64,000 bases of DNA, from assembly GCA_040544425.1 (NCBI GenBank), contig JBEONO010000001.1:310001-374000 (forward strand), given 5' to 3'. The notes below the pieces were generated by a model that was not told where the DNA came from, made no database searches, and saw only the letters and a program-made list of their open reading frames with translations. Shown here in pieces: positions 60,360-64,000 of this stretch. The position numbers and the translations under genes are program-made. Each line of letters begins with the position of its first letter. Within the stretch, counting starts at the first letter, position 1. The DNA is from Solimicrobium sp040544425. Its GTDB lineage: Bacteria; Pseudomonadota; Gammaproteobacteria; Burkholderiales; Burkholderiaceae_D.

Positions 60360-61322
60360 TCAAATTCGGTCAGTGGCTGAAATAGTGCGGAAGTAATTGC
60401 GTGCCTGGGCGGCATCGGCATCGATGGCGACAGTCAAACTCTCCAGGTCTGTAAATTTTGTTTCGTCGCGTATTTTTTGTAAAAACTCGATTTTCACCAA
60501 CTTGCCGTAACAGCGCTGATCAAAGTCAAAAATATGGACTTCCAACAGCACTCGCCCGGCATCTTCAACGGTAGGACGCACTCCCAGCGAAGCGACGGCC
60601 GGCAATGTCTGCTCTGACAGGCCGTGCACCTGCACCACAAAAATACCGGATACGGCTGGTCGCTGATGGGCAATGCGCAGATTCAGTGTGGGATAGCCAA
60701 TGGTACGGCCGATCTGCTTGCCAAAAACTACCCGGCCGGAAATGGTGTAGGGGTGACCGATCAAAGCTTCGGCCCGTGCAAAATTCCCCACGGCCAGTGC
60801 GTCACGCACCGCTGATGAAGAAATACGCATGCCGTCATTGGTCACCGCCGGCAAAGTCTCGACAATAAATCCGAATTGTTCACCAGCCTGTTTGAGCATT
60901 TCAATATTGCCGGCGCGCTTTGCGCCAAAACAAAAATCTTCCCCGACCATCAGCCATTTCACATGCAGACCCTTGACCAGCACATTTTCAATAAAATCGT
61001 GCGGCGACTGGTTGGCGAACGTGGCGTTGAAATGCTCAACGATGATATTGTCCATGCCGGCCTGTGCCATGGCATGCATGTTGTCGCGCAAATTGGCGAT
61101 GCGGGTCGGAGCCTTGTTCAAGTCTCCTGCACGCATGGCAAAGAATTCGCGTGGATGCGGCTCGAACGTCATGACTGAAGCACAGAGCCCGAGTCGGTCA
61201 GCGGCCTGGCGTACTTGTGCCAACAGGGCCTGATGGCCAAGATGAACGCCATCAAAATTCCCTATGGTCAGTGCGCAGGGAGTAGTGGGGATGGCAGGTG
61301 AGAGTCCGCGGAATACTTTCAT
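60360..61322 (-). CDS. ribF: Bifunctional riboflavin kinase/FAD synthetase
   Basis: The 320-residue enzyme has the N-terminal FAD synthetase domain with GNFDGVHLGHQ and ISSSAVRDAL, and the C-terminal flavokinase domain with GRTIGYPTLNLR and LEVHIFDFD. It makes FMN and FAD. It is the first gene of the ribF-ileS-lspA-coaBC-dut group. Confidence 0.96.
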   Translation of the reverse strand: MKVFRGLSPAIPTTPCALTIGNFDGVHLGHQALLAQVRQAADRLGLCASVMTFEPHPREFFAMRAGDLNKAPTRIANLRDNMHAMAQAGMDNIIVEHFNATFANQSPHDFIENVLVKGLHVKWLMVGEDFCFGAKRAGNIEMLKQAGEQFGFIVETLPAVTNDGMRISSSAVRDALAVGNFARAEALIGHPYTISGRVVFGKQIGRTIGYPTLNLRIAHQRPAVSGIFVVQVHGLSEQTLPAVASLGVRPTVEDAGRVLLEVHIFDFDQRCYGKLVKIEFLQKIRDETKFTDLESLTVAIDADAAQARNYFRTISATDRI

Positions 61323-61362
61323 TCGTGCTTGGGTAGCTTGGAGGCTGAATGCAAAGTCTTAG

Positions 61363-61368
61363 ATTATA
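61363..61368 (-). promoter_or_regulatory. Candidate -10 box upstream of ribF
   Basis: TATAAT on the minus strand lies 41 bases before the ribF ATG in the only gap of this gene group wide enough for a promoter; no good -35 hexamer is seen. Confidence 0.4.
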
Positions 61369-61415
61369 AGGGTTTTTACGCTGCTTCTTGGGACAGATTT
61401 GCTGATTTGCAAAAA

Positions 61416-62141
61416 TTACATTTCGCCCCAGTGCGCATTGATCGTACTCATCGCGCACAAACCCGCCGTTTCGGTGCGCAGTACCCGCGGTCCCATTGAC
61501 AGGGGGATAGCGCCCTGGATGATGGCAAGTTGATACTCCTGCTCAGTAAATCCGCCCTCAGGTCCAATGATCAGTGTCAGTGCCTGGGCGGGATGATGTT
61601 TTGCCCAATCGGCCAGCGATGAGTCAGCATGCGGACTCAAGATGATGCGGCGATGCAGATCCTGTTGAGTAATCCATTGTTTGAAATCGCTGTGTTGACC
61701 GAGGTGGGCAAGCCGATTCCGACCGCATTGTTCGCTGGCCGAGGCAATGATGCTTTGCCAGTGGGCGCGGCGTTTTTCAAGGCGATCGCCGGACAATCTG
61801 GTCACGCAGCGTTGTGCGCTCAATGTCTGAATCCCGGCCGCGCCCATTTCTACCGCCTTTTCAACAATCCAGTCCATCTTGCTCGCTTCCGGCAGCGCCT
61901 GTGCAATCGTAATTGCATAAGGCAATTCCACTTCAGCGGGATCAAACGTTTTTACTTCAGCCCTGGCATGTCTTTTTTCGATTGCACACAGGCTGGCAAC
62001 ATAGGATCCGCCCCTGCCGTTGAACAGTACCACCGGATCTCCCGCAGTCAGGCGCAACACCTGGCAGTGGTGGGCGACCGGTTCAGGCAGATCGATGATG
62101 GCGCCGATCGACAATTCAAACGGATAGAAAAAACGTGGCAT
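61416..62141 (-). CDS. rsmE: 16S rRNA m3U1498 methyltransferase
   Basis: The 241-residue SPOUT methyltransferase has an N-terminal PUA-like domain (HHCQVLRLTAGDPVVLFNG) and the SAM-binding knot with LIIGPEGGFTEQE and LGPRVLRTETA-like SMGPRVLRTETAG. It methylates U1498 of 16S rRNA. ATG at 62141 (MPRFFYPF) fits the family; it is 17 bases after the glnE stop. Confidence 0.95.
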   Translation of the reverse strand: MPRFFYPFELSIGAIIDLPEPVAHHCQVLRLTAGDPVVLFNGRGGSYVASLCAIEKRHARAEVKTFDPAEVELPYAITIAQALPEASKMDWIVEKAVEMGAAGIQTLSAQRCVTRLSGDRLEKRRAHWQSIIASASEQCGRNRLAHLGQHSDFKQWITQQDLHRRIILSPHADSSLADWAKHHPAQALTLIIGPEGGFTEQEYQLAIIQGAIPLSMGPRVLRTETAGLCAMSTINAHWGEM

Positions 62142-62158
62142 AGACAGTCTTGGATGGG

Positions 62159-64000
62159 TTAGTGAAACAATATGGACCACAGGCTGGATACAATGGCAGC
62201 ATGCTCCTGTGCAGCATCGGCGTCGATCTGCGCCTGATCAATTCCCTGCAGGCGGCTCATGTGCTGCAGTTTGCGCCAATGGCGATAAATATCGGAAACC
62301 TGTTTGGCCTGATCAACCGGAATCAGTCCCAGTTCACCGCAGGTAATCAAGAGCGCAATATTACCGTAATTGGCACACAGCTGGGGATAGGAATGCGCGT
62401 CGCGCAAGACCAGAAACTGCACCATGAATTCGATATCAATCATCCCGCCCGGGCTATGCTTCAGATCGAACTTGCCTGATGCGACCGGATGCGCGTCACT
62501 CATTTTTTTGCGCATCGCCAGCACATCCAGTTTTAATTGCTCAGGATCGCGATGTTGGCACAACACCTGCTGGCGCAAGGCATCAAATTTTTCGACCAGT
62601 TCAAGCGGGCCAGTGCAGCAGCGCGCCCGGGTCAGCGCCTGATGCTCCCAGACCCAGGCCGACTGAGTCTGATAGCGTTCGAACGCCTGTATTGATGACA
62701 CCATCAAGCCGCTGGCGCCGTCCGGCCGTAACGCGATATCAATATCAAACAGGATGCCGGCCGACGTGTGGGTCGTCATCCAGGTAATGAAGCGCTGCGC
62801 CAGTTTTGCGTAATGTGCCGGTGCTTCCTGATCGTCGTCATCATAGATAAACACCACGTCCAGATCAGACGCATAACTGAGTTCCTTGCCGCCTAATTTT
62901 CCGTATGCCACCACGGAAAACAGCGGAGTTTCGCGATGGCGTTGCGTGATCGTTTTCCACACCGCGCTGACCGTTGCCGCAACCATGATGTCGGCCAGCT
63001 TTGATACCTGATCGGCCAGCGTTTCGACGGTCAGCATGCCTTCCAGATCCTGCGCCAACAAGCGAAACAATTGGGCGTGATGCATTTCGCGCAGCGTGTT
63101 CAACTGACCTTCGGTGTCATCGGCCTGCAGGGCCAATTGCTGATCGAGATCGTGGGCGAACGCGACCCAGTCAGGGGCCTGATGCAAGGTCGTCACGTCC
63201 AGCAATTCATCCAATAAAATCGGATGGCGGATCAAAAATCCCGCTGCCCAGTCGCTGGAATGCATCATGCGAATCAGGCGTTCCAGGGAATGCGGATATT
63301 CAATCAGCAGCGCCAGATAGGAGGTGCGGCGCACGATCGCCTCCAATAAATCCAGCATGCGCTGCAGGGTGGTGCAGTGCTGGTCGGGCAGCGCGGCAAT
63401 CATGGTTAACGCCCGGTTCAACAAGGTCATGCATTTATTTTTGGCCGACTCTGACAGCGAACGCAGACGAGGCGCCTGCAGACTGCGCATGATAATCTGG
63501 GCCGCCTCATCCGGATTTTGAAATGCGATTTTATTTAACAGCGGCAGGATCACTTCCAGATTTTCAGCCTCGGCATAACTGACATTCGCGTCATTGCTTT
63601 CCGCTTCCCGGCTACCGAAAATAATATCGAATTGGTGTGCAACAAATGCCCGGTGGGTTGCCAGCTCGGTATTGAGTTCGGCCGAATTTTGATATCCCAT
63701 CATCTGTGCAATGATTTCGGTATCGGCAGGATTGGCCGGCATGCTGTGGGTCTGGGCGTCGTCGAGATATTGCAGCCGGTGTTCCAGATTGCGTAAAAAC
63801 GTATACGAGGCCAGTAAATGGCTGACGATTTTTTTATCCAGAATTGACAGCTCCGCCAGAATGGTAAGCGTGTCCCGGGTAGACCGGTTGCGCAGCAGGG
63901 GCTCGCGGCCGCCGCGAATCAATTGAAATACCTGAGTCAGAAATTCGATTTCACGGATCCCGCCGCGGCCCAGCTTGACGTTGTTGGCACGCTCCGGATG
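62159..64000 (-). CDS. glnE: Glutamine synthetase adenylyltransferase, C-terminal part
   Basis: The frame runs open to the window edge, giving 613 codons of a protein normally about 900-950 residues long. Visible are the end of the adenylyl-removing domain (VKLGRGGIREIEFLTQVFQ at the edge) and the C-terminal adenylyltransferase domain with VVAYGKLGGKELSYASDLDV, the GxDxD-type active site. It regulates glutamine synthetase by adding and removing AMP. The N-terminus is outside the window. Confidence 0.95.
   Translation of the reverse strand, partial: HPERANNVKLGRGGIREIEFLTQVFQLIRGGREPLLRNRSTRDTLTILAELSILDKKIVSHLLASYTFLRNLEHRLQYLDDAQTHSMPANPADTEIIAQMMGYQNSAELNTELATHRAFVAHQFDIIFGSREAESNDANVSYAEAENLEVILPLLNKIAFQNPDEAAQIIMRSLQAPRLRSLSESAKNKCMTLLNRALTMIAALPDQHCTTLQRMLDLLEAIVRRTSYLALLIEYPHSLERLIRMMHSSDWAAGFLIRHPILLDELLDVTTLHQAPDWVAFAHDLDQQLALQADDTEGQLNTLREMHHAQLFRLLAQDLEGMLTVETLADQVSKLADIMVAATVSAVWKTITQRHRETPLFSVVAYGKLGGKELSYASDLDVVFIYDDDDQEAPAHYAKLAQRFITWMTTHTSAGILFDIDIALRPDGASGLMVSSIQAFERYQTQSAWVWEHQALTRARCCTGPLELVEKFDALRQQVLCQHRDPEQLKLDVLAMRKKMSDAHPVASGKFDLKHSPGGMIDIEFMVQFLVLRDAHSYPQLCANYGNIALLITCGELGLIPVDQAKQVSDIYRHWRKLQHMSRLQGIDQAQIDADAAQEHAAIVSSLWSILFH

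Noticed and set aside
59529..60380. Plus-strand frame of 283 codons opposite ileS
   Set aside because: It lies wholly against the conserved synthetase domain of ileS; codon mirror of the real gene.

Overview
This 64 kb window comes from a Gram-negative betaproteobacterium of the order Burkholderiales, most like the Oxalobacteraceae (for example Undibacterium or Herminiimonas relatives). That placement is an inference from gene order (ribF-ileS-lspA-coaBC-dut; scpB-rluB-rimP-nusA-infB-rbfA-truB; a T2SS operon in the order G-H-I-J-K-L-M-N-D-E-F-C) and from protein style; no database search was possible. There is no rRNA, CRISPR array, integrase or transposase gene.

Region 1 (1-14.1 kb, minus strand) is an MSHA-type type IV pilus locus: mshM, mshL, mshN, mshE, mshG, mshI, mshJ, mshK, then two large prepilin-like proteins. 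It is bracketed by the two halves of an ABC transporter, with the ATPase at 13341-14057 and the permease at 97-876. The permease overlaps the last prepilin gene at its stop codon, and a further membrane protein starts at position 100 and runs off the window. A strong sigma70-like promoter lies just upstream of mshM. MshE carries N-terminal MshEN-like motifs of the kind that bind c-di-GMP.

Region 2 (14.4-31.5 kb, plus strand) starts with an HD-GYP protein and a PAS-rich histidine kinase. A complete-looking type II secretion operon follows (gspG to gspC; no prepilin peptidase in the window), then a uracil-DNA-glycosylase-like gene that has lost the catalytic Asp, then a second, canonical HD-GYP gene. 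Cyclic-di-GMP therefore appears on both sides of the secretion cluster and in the pilus motor.

Region 3 (31.5-44 kb) holds a Nudix hydrolase and two identical initiator tRNA-fMet genes with their own promoter and terminator. Then comes the large translation and transcription operon: scpB, rluB, a promoter plus intrinsic attenuator, rimP, nusA, infB, rbfA, truB and typA.

Region 4 (44-64 kb) is housekeeping: elbB, murJ, rpsT, a DUF192 protein, rluE, icd, a cold-shock protein, clpS-clpA, a chemoreceptor, a decayed outer-membrane beta-barrel gene, then on the minus strand dut, coaBC, lspA, ileS, ribF, rsmE and the 3' part of glnE.

The structure most worth attention that ordinary genes do not explain is a family of five intergenic palindromic elements, found only in the pilus/secretion half. 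Three are about 97 bp perfect-style inverted repeats. Two are longer (175-198 bp), and one of these has clear terminal inverted repeats, like a MITE; it sits inside the T2SS operon between gspK and gspL. The second point is the ABC transporter embedded in a type IV pilus operon together with a prepilin that has a Cys-rich duplicated tail.
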